Part shown: one piece after another, positions 25,130 through 33,854 of the stretch
Position numbering within the stretch: position 1 is the first letter of the stretch
Layout of the letters: each line of letters opens with the position of its first letter
Source: Micavibrio aeruginosavorus
Lineage (GTDB): Bacteria > Pseudomonadota > Alphaproteobacteria > Micavibrionales > Micavibrionaceae
Direction: 5' to 3'
Assembly: GCA_016432265.1 (NCBI GenBank)
Contig: CP066681.1
Coordinates: 770,342-834,341, forward strand
DNA length: 64,000 nt
The notes under the pieces: model-generated
Databases searched by the model: none
Told to the model about the DNA's origin: nothing
The model's input: the letters and a program-made list of their open reading frames with translations, nothing else
Program-made: the position numbers and the translations under genes

Positions 25130-27229
25130 CTAGGCGACTTTCGATGTTGCGCCGTCGATCAAACCTTCCCGACGAAGCAGGGCGTCGGGGTCGGCGTCCT
25201 GACCGCGAAAATTGCGGTAGAGGATGGACGGATGTTCGGTGCCGCCGCGTTCCAGAATCTCGCGGCGATATTTCATCAGTCGCTCTTCATCGTAGACATG
25301 ATGTTCCGTCATGTAATAGAAGGCGTCCGCATCCAGCACCTCGGCCCATTTATAACTGTTGTAGCCGGAAGCGTATCCGCCGCCGAAAATATGGCTGAAG
25401 GAGGTCGATGTCGGCCCGGCCAGCATCGGGAACAGGCGGGTATCCTTTGTGACGTCTTCTTCAAATTTGAAAACGTCGAAGCCGTATTTTTCCTCGATCT
25501 CTTCCGGGTTCGTCGTGTACCAAAGCATATCCAGCGTGGCGAGATTGACCTGACGCAGCCCCATGGAAGCCACCATGAAGTTTTTCGAGTCGTTTAGCTT
25601 GCGGAACAGGTCGCCGGGGATTTTCTCGCCCGTTTGCCAGTGACCGCTGATCAGATCAAGGGTTTCACGCGTATAGGCCCAGTTTTCCTGCACTTGCGAG
25701 GGCAATTCAACGAAATCCCATTTCACGTTGGGGCTGGCGAGCGAGCGGTAAGTGACATCAGAAAGCAGGCCGTGCATGGCGTGGCCCATCTCATGGAAGA
25801 GGGTTAGAACCTCGTCATGCGTGAGCAGAGAAGGTTTTTCCGGCAGAGGCTCTGTGAAGTTGCAGACGATGGCGATGATCGGGCGCTCGATTTTATTGCC
25901 GAACAGCCCTTGCGAACGGTAACCGGTCATCCAGGCTCCCGGTTTCTTGCCGCTGCGGGGGTGGAAATCGGCGTAGAGCGTGCCGATGAAGACCCCGGTT
26001 TTCTTGTCGGTGACATCGAAGGCTTTGACGTCTGCGGCCCATGTCGGATAGCGCGGGTTTTCGGTGAAGACCACGCCGAACTGGCGGCTGAAATGTTCGA
26101 AGCAGCCGCAGAGCACTTTTTCGAGCGGAAAGTAAGGGCGCAGATCCTCGCTGGAGAAGCCGTAGATGTCTTCTTTCATCTTTTCGCTGTAATAAGCGAC
26201 GTCCCACGGTTTGATTTCTGCGGGGCCGCCATGGCTGGCGGCGAATTTTTTCAGGGCGTCGAGATCGCGCACGGCCGCATCCTTGTAGGCGCCTTTGAGT
26301 TTTCCGAGGAAGGCGAAGACGGTTTCCGGTTTTTCCGACATGCGATCTTCAAGAACGAAGTGCGCCGGCGTGGGATAACCCAGAAGATTGGCGCTTTCAT
26401 AACTCAATCTGACGATTTGCTTGATGGTGTTCTGATTGTCGTACTGATCCTTCCATGCGCGGCAGCCGAAGGCGCGCCATATCCGCTCGCGCAGATCGCG
26501 GTTGTCGGCGTAGGTGATAAACGGGCCGTAGCTGGGGTAATCGAGCGTAAACAGCCATGCGCCGGGGCTGCCTTTCTTTTCGGCGCGCGCTTTGGCGGCG
26601 GTGATGACATCCTCAGGAAGGCCGGAAAGATCTTCTTCCTTGTTGACGATCAGCGAGAAGGCCTCCATCGAGTTTTTGATGTTCTCGTTAAATTCCGTGC
26701 CCAGTGTGGAGGCGGCGATATTGATCTCCTTCATGCGGGTTTTGTCCTTGTCGTTCAGCAAGGCGCCGCTGCGGCGGAAGCCGTCATAGGTGTTTTTCAG
26801 CAATGTTCTTTGCTCGATGCTCAAGGCTGGATTATCATGGTCGCGATTCCACACCGCTTTGATACGCGCGAACAATTCGTCGTCCATCGCAACGGAGGAA
26901 TAGAACTCGGCCAGTTGCGGTGCGGTGGATTGCTTGATTTCGACAAGGGCGGGGGTGGCGGCGGCGCTGATCTGGTTGCCGAGGATTTCCATGACATGGC
27001 TCAAGGCCTCGCCCATCGTTTCCAGCGCTACGACTGTGTTCTCGAAGGTGGGCGCGGCGGGCTGGCTTTTAATGGCGTCGAGTTCGGCGCGGGCCCGCTT
27101 CAATCCTTCCTCGATCGCCGGGGCATAATGCGCGTCTTCGATTTTATCGAAGGGCGGAGCCTGATTGGGCAGAGTGGAGGGGGCAAGCAGCGGATTGGCG
27201 GACGTCATGGGAGAAACCTCGTCGGACAT
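25130..27229 (-). CDS. M3-family metallopeptidase 1
   Basis: A 699-residue zinc peptidase of the thimet oligopeptidase/oligopeptidase A/Dcp family. The zinc motif is HEMGHAMHG near residue 478, with the downstream acidic ligand in the ELPSQVQENWAY block, and GPTSTSFSHIFGGGYASGYNSYKWAEVLDAD near the C-terminus is a family hallmark. Such enzymes cut short peptides in the cytoplasm, for example cleaved signal peptides. An in-frame ATG seven codons later (27208) is an alternative start. It is tandem with a close paralogue 130 bases upstream. Confidence 0.93.
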   Translation of the reverse strand: MSDEVSPMTSANPLLAPSTLPNQAPPFDKIEDAHYAPAIEEGLKRARAELDAIKSQPAAPTFENTVVALETMGEALSHVMEILGNQISAAATPALVEIKQSTAPQLAEFYSSVAMDDELFARIKAVWNRDHDNPALSIEQRTLLKNTYDGFRRSGALLNDKDKTRMKEINIAASTLGTEFNENIKNSMEAFSLIVNKEEDLSGLPEDVITAAKARAEKKGSPGAWLFTLDYPSYGPFITYADNRDLRERIWRAFGCRAWKDQYDNQNTIKQIVRLSYESANLLGYPTPAHFVLEDRMSEKPETVFAFLGKLKGAYKDAAVRDLDALKKFAASHGGPAEIKPWDVAYYSEKMKEDIYGFSSEDLRPYFPLEKVLCGCFEHFSRQFGVVFTENPRYPTWAADVKAFDVTDKKTGVFIGTLYADFHPRSGKKPGAWMTGYRSQGLFGNKIERPIIAIVCNFTEPLPEKPSLLTHDEVLTLFHEMGHAMHGLLSDVTYRSLASPNVKWDFVELPSQVQENWAYTRETLDLISGHWQTGEKIPGDLFRKLNDSKNFMVASMGLRQVNLATLDMLWYTTNPEEIEEKYGFDVFKFEEDVTKDTRLFPMLAGPTSTSFSHIFGGGYASGYNSYKWAEVLDADAFYYMTEHHVYDEERLMKYRREILERGGTEHPSILYRNFRGQDADPDALLRREGLIDGATSKVA

Positions 27230-27306
27230 ATGAATCGGTATGGAGATTATATAGGGGGCAAGCGACTGTATTCCAGAGCGAATAGCGCCGCCTGCGCCAA
27301 AGAATA

Positions 27307-27329
27307 GGGGGATACATGGCGTATCCCCC
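27307..27329 (-). terminator. Strong hairpin between the tandem M3 genes
   Basis: GGGGGATAC at 27307-27315 pairs with GTATCCCCC at 27321-27329 around 5 bases. On the minus strand the following CTATTCTTT is only moderately T-rich, so it may be a terminator or an RNA-stability hairpin. Confidence 0.5.
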
Positions 27330-27359
27330 GGTTCAACTCTCGATGACCCCTTAAAAACC

Positions 27360-29432
27360 CTAGAAGAATGTGGGTTTAGGGGGCAGCAACCCTTCGCGCC
27401 TAGGCAAGGCCTCGGGGTCGGCGTCCTGCCCGCGGAAATTGCGGTACAAGGTGGCCGGGTTGTCGGTGCCGCCCTTGGCGAGGAACTCCCGGCGGTATTT
27501 ATCCAGACGGTACGTGTCGTAGGTGTCCAGCTCCGTCAGGTATTCGAAAGCGTCGGCATCCAGCACTTCGGCCCATTTGTAGCTATAGTAGCCGGCATCA
27601 TAACCGCCCGCGAAAATATGTGTGAAAGAAGTCGATGTCGGCCCGGCCAGCATCGGGAATAACCTTGTGTCCTCGGTTGCGGCTTTTTCGAAAGCCAGGA
27701 CATCGAAGCCGAATTTCTCTTCTATCTCTTTCGGGTCGGTGTTGTACCAGGCCTGGTCGAGTGTGGCGAGATTGACCTGACGCAAACCGGCATATCCGGC
27801 CATATAATTCTTTGCAGCGATCAGCTTCTGGTACAGGTCTTCGGGAATCTTCTCCCCGGTTTGGTAATGGCCGCTGATCAACGCGAGCGTCTCGCGCTGA
27901 TAGGCCCAGTTCTCCTGCACCTGAGAGGGCAGTTCAACGCAATCCCACGGCACGTAAGGGCTGGCTTTGGAACGGTAGGTCACATCGGAGAGCAATCCGT
28001 GCAGCGCATGGCCCAATTCATGGAACAGCGTTGTGACTTCGCCATGATCCAGCAGCGCCGGTTTGTCGGGCAGGGGCTTGGTGAAATTGCATTCGATGGC
28101 GACGACCGGTCGCTCGATCCGGCCTTGATAAAGACCTTGCGCGCGGTAGTCGGTCATCCAGGCGCCGCCCTTTTTCCCCTTGCGCGGGTGGAAATCGGTA
28201 TAGAGGGTGCCGACAAATTCGCCGGTTTGCCGGTCGGTGACATCGAAGGCTTTTACGTCTTCGTGCCATGTCGGGTATTGCCTGTTCTCGGCGAATTCCA
28301 AACCGAACTGCCTGCTGAAATGGTCGAACGCGCCGCCCAGCACCTTTTCGAGCGGGAAGTAAGGTTTCAGATCCTCGCTTGAGAAACCATAGAGCTCCTG
28401 CTGCTGTTTCTCTGAATAATAATTGACATCCCACGGTTTGAGGTCATCTTGCCCCCTGGATGCGGCGAAGGCCTTCAGAGACTCAAGGTCTTTCAGTGCC
28501 GCTGGCTTGTAAGCATTCCTCAATTGCTCAAGGAAACGGGCGACGGTTTCAGGCGTTTGCGCCATGCGGTCTTCCAGCACGGCGGCAGCGTGGTTCTTAT
28601 AGCCCAGCAGTTGCGCCTTTTCATGGCTCAGCGTGACGATGCGGCGGATGAGATCCTGATTGTCGTTGGCCGTTTTCCATCCGCGGCTGCCATAGGCGCG
28701 CCACATCTGTTCGCGCAGATCGCGGTTGTCGGCATAGGTCATGAACGGGCCGTAGCTGGGGTAGTCGAGCGTGAAGACCCACCGGTTCTCAAGGCCGCGC
28801 GCTTTGGCTTCCTCGGCGGCGGCGGCGATGGCGTCCTCAGGCAGGCCTTTCATATCGTCCTTGTCTGTAACGATGAGCGCAAAAACTTCGACGTCTTTTT
28901 TGACGTTCTCGCTGAAATCGGAGCCCAGCGTCGACATCTCCTCGACGATGTCCTTCAGGCGTTTTTTGGCGGCCCCCTTGAGCAGCGCGCCGCCGTTACG
29001 GAAGCCGTCGTAAGTCTTTTTCAACAGCGTGCGTTGCTCGGTTGTAAGAGCGGGGTCGTTGTGCTGGAGATCCCATACGGTTTTCACGCGCTTGAACATG
29101 CCTATATCGGTAAAGGCGGCCATGGAAAATTTAGCGCGCAGGGGGGAGATTTTGTCCTCCGCCGCTTTCAGCTCAGGCGTTCCTGCGGCCAGCATCTGGT
29201 TGCTGAGCAGACTTGAGAGAATGCCCAGCCGCTCTCCTGCCAGTTCAAAGGCTTCGATCGTATTGGTAAAGGTGGGCTGCTCCGGGTTGGTTTTGATGGC
29301 CCGGATTTCCGCGCGCGCCTCTTTCAGTGCCGCGCGCATGGCGGGCAGGAAGTGTTTGTCCTTGATTTTGTCGAATACCGGAGCCTGATTGGGCAGCGTT
29401 GAATGTGCCAACAAAGGATTGACTGATGCCAT
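27360..29432 (-). CDS. M3-family metallopeptidase 2
   Basis: A 690-residue paralogue of the gene downstream. The zinc motif is HELGHALHG near residue 470, followed by VELPSQVQENWAYQRETLALISGHY-type sequence nearly the same as in its neighbour, and GPTSTSFTHIFAGGYDAGYY near the end. It begins MASVNPLLAHSTLPNQAPVFDKI, closely matching the other paralogue (SANPLLAPSTLPNQAPPFDKI), so the pair comes from a tandem duplication. All family catalytic residues are present, so both copies are probably active oligopeptidases. Confidence 0.93.
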   Translation of the reverse strand: MASVNPLLAHSTLPNQAPVFDKIKDKHFLPAMRAALKEARAEIRAIKTNPEQPTFTNTIEAFELAGERLGILSSLLSNQMLAAGTPELKAAEDKISPLRAKFSMAAFTDIGMFKRVKTVWDLQHNDPALTTEQRTLLKKTYDGFRNGGALLKGAAKKRLKDIVEEMSTLGSDFSENVKKDVEVFALIVTDKDDMKGLPEDAIAAAAEEAKARGLENRWVFTLDYPSYGPFMTYADNRDLREQMWRAYGSRGWKTANDNQDLIRRIVTLSHEKAQLLGYKNHAAAVLEDRMAQTPETVARFLEQLRNAYKPAALKDLESLKAFAASRGQDDLKPWDVNYYSEKQQQELYGFSSEDLKPYFPLEKVLGGAFDHFSRQFGLEFAENRQYPTWHEDVKAFDVTDRQTGEFVGTLYTDFHPRKGKKGGAWMTDYRAQGLYQGRIERPVVAIECNFTKPLPDKPALLDHGEVTTLFHELGHALHGLLSDVTYRSKASPYVPWDCVELPSQVQENWAYQRETLALISGHYQTGEKIPEDLYQKLIAAKNYMAGYAGLRQVNLATLDQAWYNTDPKEIEEKFGFDVLAFEKAATEDTRLFPMLAGPTSTSFTHIFAGGYDAGYYSYKWAEVLDADAFEYLTELDTYDTYRLDKYRREFLAKGGTDNPATLYRNFRGQDADPEALPRREGLLPPKPTFF

Positions 29433-29493
29433 AACGAAACCTTTTCCTGTTATCTTAATTGATTATAGAAAAGGACTTTAAGGCAGGTTTCGC

Positions 29494-30270
29494 TTAAGGG
29501 TCAAGTGTAATCGTCGTGCTGTCCATACCGCCTTCCAACGTCTTGGAATCAAATGCGGTTACGACGACGCGGTAGGTTCCGGCTTCCTCGAATTTGAGGT
29601 TGGTGCCGTAGATGCCGGGTTGTTCGGCCTTATCCAGTTTCAGGCTCGCGAGCAGGACTTCGCCCCGGTAAATGGCGGCTTCGACTTCATAGCGTTCCGG
29701 CGGCCAGGGGCTGTCTTTGTCAATATGACAGCCGCACAGTTTGGTGACGTTCACCTGCAGGGGCAATGTGCCTTCGGCGCTGAACTTTGCCTTGCGGTTG
29801 GCGGGAGGACTCATTACATCGACGATGAAACCAGGGATTTCAACGATAATGCCGTTGCCTTGGGTGTAATCCTTGCCCGGGATCAGCAGATAATCGGCGC
29901 TGGCCCTGGCCAGAGACTGCATTTGCGCGTAAGGCCCGGAAACCTCGACAGTCACGGGTGTAGGCTCATACAGATCCAGTGAAAATTCGAAATGCGCCGT
30001 GTCCTCATCGATGATCACGGCGTCGCGCGCCGTACTTGGGGCCATGACCAGGTCGCGCTTGCCGGCGTGGCCGGTGGTGCGGCCTTCGACCAGAATGTCG
30101 CCGTCGCGCTTGTCGCGTACGATCACATAGGCGGCCCCGACCGATTCCCCGATAAACAAGGCGTCTTTGGATTTAACGCCGATACTGACATTTGTGTCTA
30201 CAGCGTGGGCGGGTGTTGCCAAGGCTAGCAAGGCGCAGGAGGTCAGGGCGGTCAGTATTGTTTTTTTCAT
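29494..30270 (-). CDS. Hypothetical periplasmic protein
   Basis: A 258-residue exported protein with a Sec signal peptide (MKKTILTALTSCALLALATP, cleavage near AHA-VDT). The rest is mostly beta-type: about residues 20-150 and 150-258 could be two beta-sandwich domains (HFEFSLDLYEPTPVTVEVSG; GTYRVVVTAFDSKTLEGG). A cysteine pair (LCGCH) lies near residue 180. It resembles the TIGR03503-like periplasmic proteins only in a general way. AAGGA lies 8 bases before ATG 30270. Role unknown. Confidence 0.7.
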   Translation of the reverse strand: MKKTILTALTSCALLALATPAHAVDTNVSIGVKSKDALFIGESVGAAYVIVRDKRDGDILVEGRTTGHAGKRDLVMAPSTARDAVIIDEDTAHFEFSLDLYEPTPVTVEVSGPYAQMQSLARASADYLLIPGKDYTQGNGIIVEIPGFIVDVMSPPANRKAKFSAEGTLPLQVNVTKLCGCHIDKDSPWPPERYEVEAAIYRGEVLLASLKLDKAEQPGIYGTNLKFEEAGTYRVVVTAFDSKTLEGGMDSTTITLDP

Positions 30271-30536
30271 AACCAAAATCCTTGTGAGTCTTGAACCGCT
30301 ACCAGTGTTAACCGTAGCGGGGACGCGGTCAAGAGGAGGCGGAATCGCAAGTCTTCCTTGTAAAAATGCAAATCTGTGCGGCGAAGCAACGATTGTTCTG
30401 CATAAGGCTGCGGAATTGGCTTTTCTTTTTCATAGAGTACGGCATTATCGTAGCAATATAAAAATAAACGCGTTCTGCGGCGGCCTTCCCCAGGCAAGGC
30501 GTCGAACGGAGCGCTTACAGGGAGATATTAAGTCAG

Positions 30537-32714
30537 ATGAACAGTCTGTGGCCGAACTTGCCAGCCCACCTGAAGGACAACCCCTTCTTTCATTTCTCCG
30601 CAAAGACGAAATTCGTTCCGGCTTGGCACAAGATCAAGCCCGAGCACGTTTTGCCGGCGATTGATTATATTTTCGAGAATATGCGCCGGGAGATCGATAA
30701 AATCGCGGACAATCCGGCCAAGCCCAATTTCAAGAATACTGTGGAAGCGCTGGAGTCGGCCTTTAGCATGCCGATGTATTTTTTTCTGGCGACGTTCACC
30801 ACGATGCCCGGAAACGATGAGGAACAGAAGCAATACGACGAGGTCGAGCGTATTATTTTCGACAGATTCCATGATATTTTTATGGATATCTTTCAGAACA
30901 AGAATCTGTTTAACCGCTTCCTGTTCTTATCCCTGACGCCCGAGATTATGATGTTGACCGGGGAGCGCGAGCGCATGTATGGCATGTATGCCAATACCTT
31001 CAAGGTTTGCGGCATACTCAAAAAACCGGAGCACCAGCAAAAACTGCGCGAGATGGGAAAGAAAATCTCCGAGCTTTCGCATGTATCGCAGAAAAACATG
31101 CGTGAAGCCGAGAAAGCCGCATTCCTGCGCGTTTCCGACCCGGCCCGGCTGGCGGGGTTGTCGCCGGTTCTGATTGATGCTGCGGCCGCCGAAGCCAGAA
31201 AACGCGGTTTTGAAGGGGAATGGTGCTTCGGCGTGGGCGCCAGTACTTATGTCCCGTTCATGAAATCGGTTCAGGATCGCGAACTGCGCCGTGAAATGTG
31301 GATATTGAACAGCCGCACCGGCACGACGGGGGCGTTTGATAATCGTCGGACGATTCTCCAACTGATAAGGCTTGAGCATGAGCATGCGCGGTTGTCAGGT
31401 TATCGCAATCCGGCCGCCCAGCATTTGCAATACAACATGGCGAGAAACGCCAAGAAAGTGGAGGGTTTCCTGAAAGACATTCGCCAGGCCGCCAAACCTG
31501 TGGCGCAGCGCGAATTGCAGGTGCTAAGGGAGTTCGCCTCGCAGGAAGACGGCATCAAGCGCTTGAAGCCTTGGGATCATGAGTACTACAAGGAACGGCT
31601 GAAGCTGAAGGTTTTGGGGTTTGAAGACGAACAATTGCGGCCTTATTTCGAGATGGATGCGGTGCTGCAAGGCACCTTCAGGCATTTCCGCAAGTTATTC
31701 GGCCTCGAATTCAAGGAAAGCAAGGTTTACCCGAAATACGATCCCGACGTAAAGACGTTCGACGTGACGGATGCACGCACGGGCAAACATATGGGCGTGC
31801 TGTGCATGGATCTGTTCGACCGCCCGGGCAAGCCCGCGGGCATCGCATGGAATATCAGCGCCTTGTCGCAAGGCATGTTCGAAGGTGAAAACCGCCGCCC
31901 GGTCGATATGGTGGTCGCGAAATTCGTCAAGGGACAGGGCGATCAGCCTACTTTGCTGACGCATTACGATCTGGAAGTGCTGTTCCATGAACTGGGGCAT
32001 GCCACCCACAACCTTCTGAGCAAATGCCGTTACCAGAGTTTCTCGGGTACGTCGGTCGACACGGATTTTGTCGAATTCCCCTCGCAGATTCAGGAGAACT
32101 GGGCGTTCCTGCCCGAGGTTCTGGATGATATCGCCCGGCATTACCGGACGGGCGAGAAAATACCCGACGAAATCAAGAAAAAGATCAAGGATAGCCGTAA
32201 ATTCATGGCGGGGATGAGTACGCTCAATCGCGCGATGAGGGGTTGGCTCGATCTGTCATGGTATCGTATAAACCCGCAAAATACGCGCAGCGTTCTGGCT
32301 TTCGAGCGTCATGTGACACGAGATTTCATGCTGGAGGCCACAGAGCATACGCCCGTTTCCCCGCGCTTCCACCATATTTTCGGCGGCGGCTATGAAGCTT
32401 CCTTTTACAGCTATCAGTGGTCGGAGATGATGAGCGCGCAGATCTTTGAGAAGTTCGCCAAGCACGGGGCGTATGATCGCTCATTGCGCGCAAGCTTTAA
32501 AGAAGCCTTGCAGGTGGGCGCCAGCCGTGAGGAGGCCGATACTTTCTACATACTGGCCGGGCGCCATCCGCGCATCCAGCCTTTGTTGCGCCAGTATGGG
32601 TTGATCGGCAAACCATTCAATTATGCTGCGGCCTTCACGCCGCCGCCTGCGCCTGCCAACGATCGTCAGCCGCCGGCATCCCCGTTCAGGCCGAAAAAAT
32701 TCGATATCTCTTGA
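30537..32714 (+). CDS. M3-family metallopeptidase 3
   Basis: A 725-residue, more divergent M3 peptidase. The zinc motif is HELGHATHN near residue 484, with EFPSQIQENWAFLPEVL following and HIFGGGYEASFYSYQWSEMM near the end. It has the M3 fold throughout but a distinct N-terminus (MNSLWPNLPAHLKDNPFFHF) and a proline-rich tail. It is on the opposite strand to the tandem pair and closely precedes mnmD. The likely role is cytoplasmic oligopeptide breakdown. Confidence 0.92.
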   Translation: MNSLWPNLPAHLKDNPFFHFSAKTKFVPAWHKIKPEHVLPAIDYIFENMRREIDKIADNPAKPNFKNTVEALESAFSMPMYFFLATFTTMPGNDEEQKQYDEVERIIFDRFHDIFMDIFQNKNLFNRFLFLSLTPEIMMLTGERERMYGMYANTFKVCGILKKPEHQQKLREMGKKISELSHVSQKNMREAEKAAFLRVSDPARLAGLSPVLIDAAAAEARKRGFEGEWCFGVGASTYVPFMKSVQDRELRREMWILNSRTGTTGAFDNRRTILQLIRLEHEHARLSGYRNPAAQHLQYNMARNAKKVEGFLKDIRQAAKPVAQRELQVLREFASQEDGIKRLKPWDHEYYKERLKLKVLGFEDEQLRPYFEMDAVLQGTFRHFRKLFGLEFKESKVYPKYDPDVKTFDVTDARTGKHMGVLCMDLFDRPGKPAGIAWNISALSQGMFEGENRRPVDMVVAKFVKGQGDQPTLLTHYDLEVLFHELGHATHNLLSKCRYQSFSGTSVDTDFVEFPSQIQENWAFLPEVLDDIARHYRTGEKIPDEIKKKIKDSRKFMAGMSTLNRAMRGWLDLSWYRINPQNTRSVLAFERHVTRDFMLEATEHTPVSPRFHHIFGGGYEASFYSYQWSEMMSAQIFEKFAKHGAYDRSLRASFKEALQVGASREEADTFYILAGRHPRIQPLLRQYGLIGKPFNYAAAFTPPPAPANDRQPPASPFRPKKFDIS

Positions 32715-32745
32715 TGCTGGACATGCCTTCGTTTAAGCAAGGGGC

Positions 32746-33471
32746 ATGATCAGGTCGGTGCAATTTGACGATATCTATTTCTCGCCCGAGGACGGCCTTG
32801 CGGAAACGGAGCATGTTTTCCTGCGCGGCAACAACCTTCCGGCGGCATGGCAGGACAGATCTTCGTTCACCATCGCGGAGACAGGTTTCGGCACAGGCCT
32901 GAATTTTCTTGCGGCTTGGAAACTGTTTGAGGAAACAGCGCCTGTCGCGCATCAACTGGATTACGTTTCGTTTGAAAAATATCCGCTTTCATCTGAAGAA
33001 ATTTTGACGGCGTTGCGGCGTTGGCAGGGTTATTTCGGCGGACGGCTGGAAAAAATGGCGGCGTTGTATCCGCTGCGGATCAACGGCGTTCACCGCGTGC
33101 ATCTGACGCCGCGCACGCGCCTGACCTTGATCTTCGACGATGTAAACGAAGCCTTGCCGCGGCTGATTGTGCCACGGGGCGTGAACGCGTGGTTTCTCGA
33201 CGGGTTTGCGCCTGCCAAAAATCCGCAGATGTGGAGCGATGTTTTATTCGATGGCATGGCGCGGCTTTCGGCAGAAGGGGCAACCGTGGCGAGTTTCACG
33301 GCAGCCGGGCATGTCAGGCGCGGTCTTGCGGCGCGAGAATTTACGGTCAGCAAGGTGCGCGGTTATGGCCGCAAGCGCGACATGACGCAGGCGGTTTTCA
33401 ATCGAAGTGGCGCATCCGCCGCTGCAGACGGATTGACTTGCGCGGCGTCTGCAAGGATCGTTTTCCCGTAA
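32746..33471 (+). CDS. mnmD: tRNA 5-aminomethyl-2-thiouridine methyltransferase domain (MnmD)
   Basis: A 241-residue SAM-dependent methyltransferase matching the N-terminal half of the bifunctional MnmC. ETGFGTGLNFLAAW is the SAM loop, FEKYPLS the motif after it, and WFLDGFAPAKNPQMWS the MnmC active-site signature; GYGRKRDM marks the end of the domain. It adds the final methyl group to nm5s2U at the wobble position of certain tRNAs. AAGGGG precedes the ATG. The last 15 or so residues are not part of the domain: they run into a frame-shifted remnant of the lost FAD domain. Confidence 0.88.
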   Translation: MIRSVQFDDIYFSPEDGLAETEHVFLRGNNLPAAWQDRSSFTIAETGFGTGLNFLAAWKLFEETAPVAHQLDYVSFEKYPLSSEEILTALRRWQGYFGGRLEKMAALYPLRINGVHRVHLTPRTRLTLIFDDVNEALPRLIVPRGVNAWFLDGFAPAKNPQMWSDVLFDGMARLSAEGATVASFTAAGHVRRGLAAREFTVSKVRGYGRKRDMTQAVFNRSGASAAADGLTCAASARIVFP

Positions 33472-33611
33472 TCGGCGCCGTGGCGGAGGCGGAATATCTG
33501 GCGGATCGCCTGACGGGGGCGGTCTGGAGCCTGCCGGGCGATTCTGCGGCGGCCCCCTCGCCGGAGCGTTTTGCCCGGTGGTTTGTGAAAAAGGGATTGC
33601 CTTCTGCCTAG
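33433..33611 (+). pseudogene. mnmC: Remnant of the MnmC FAD-dependent domain
   Basis: In the frame two bases away from mnmD, the residues RGVCKDRFPVIGAV followed directly by AEYLADRLTG and SPERFARWFVKKG match three pieces of the MnmC oxidoreductase domain (E. coli has ATRDHLPMVGNV, CAEILAAQMSDEP and NPNRLWVRKLLKG). The large FAD-binding part before it and the part between the pieces are missing. The stop is at 33609-33611. So this genome once had a full mnmC fusion, which lost its second domain by internal deletions and a frameshift. Confidence 0.65.
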
Positions 33612-33646
33612 GCAATGTGGATGATCTGGAGGTTAAGAGGATTCCT

Positions 33647-33838
33647 TTGAAGCGTTTCTGGGCAATTTACAAGCAGGATCAGGCAGCCGTTACCAGCATA
33701 GAGTACGGTTTGATTGTCATGGCCATCGCCCTGGCTTGCATGACGGCCTATTTTCTGGCCGGCGATGCCGTGCGGGAGATGGTGTTTCACGCATCCTCGA
33801 CGATAGAGACAGCTACCAGTATTATGGCTGAAGAGTAA
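33647..33838 (+). CDS. Flp-family type IVb pilin-like protein
   Basis: A 63-residue protein starting at TTG 33647 with AAGAGGA five bases upstream; a longer in-frame start would run back into the mnmC remnant. QAAVTSIEYGLIVMAIALACMTAYF is the Flp hydrophobic helix, with the prepilin-like E-Y pair, and the rest is a short helix ending TSIMAEE. Flp pilins form Tad pili, but no tad assembly genes are in the window, so this copy is an orphan here. Some such proteins are simply small membrane proteins. Confidence 0.7.
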   Translation: MKRFWAIYKQDQAAVTSIEYGLIVMAIALACMTAYFLAGDAVREMVFHASSTIETATSIMAEE

Positions 33839-33854
33839 CTCCCGGACAGATTTT

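Noticed and set aside
25817-27307. Nearly 500-codon plus-strand frame opposite M3 peptidase 1
   Set aside because: The minus strand encodes a full M3 peptidase with its zinc motif; the other frame has no recognisable features.
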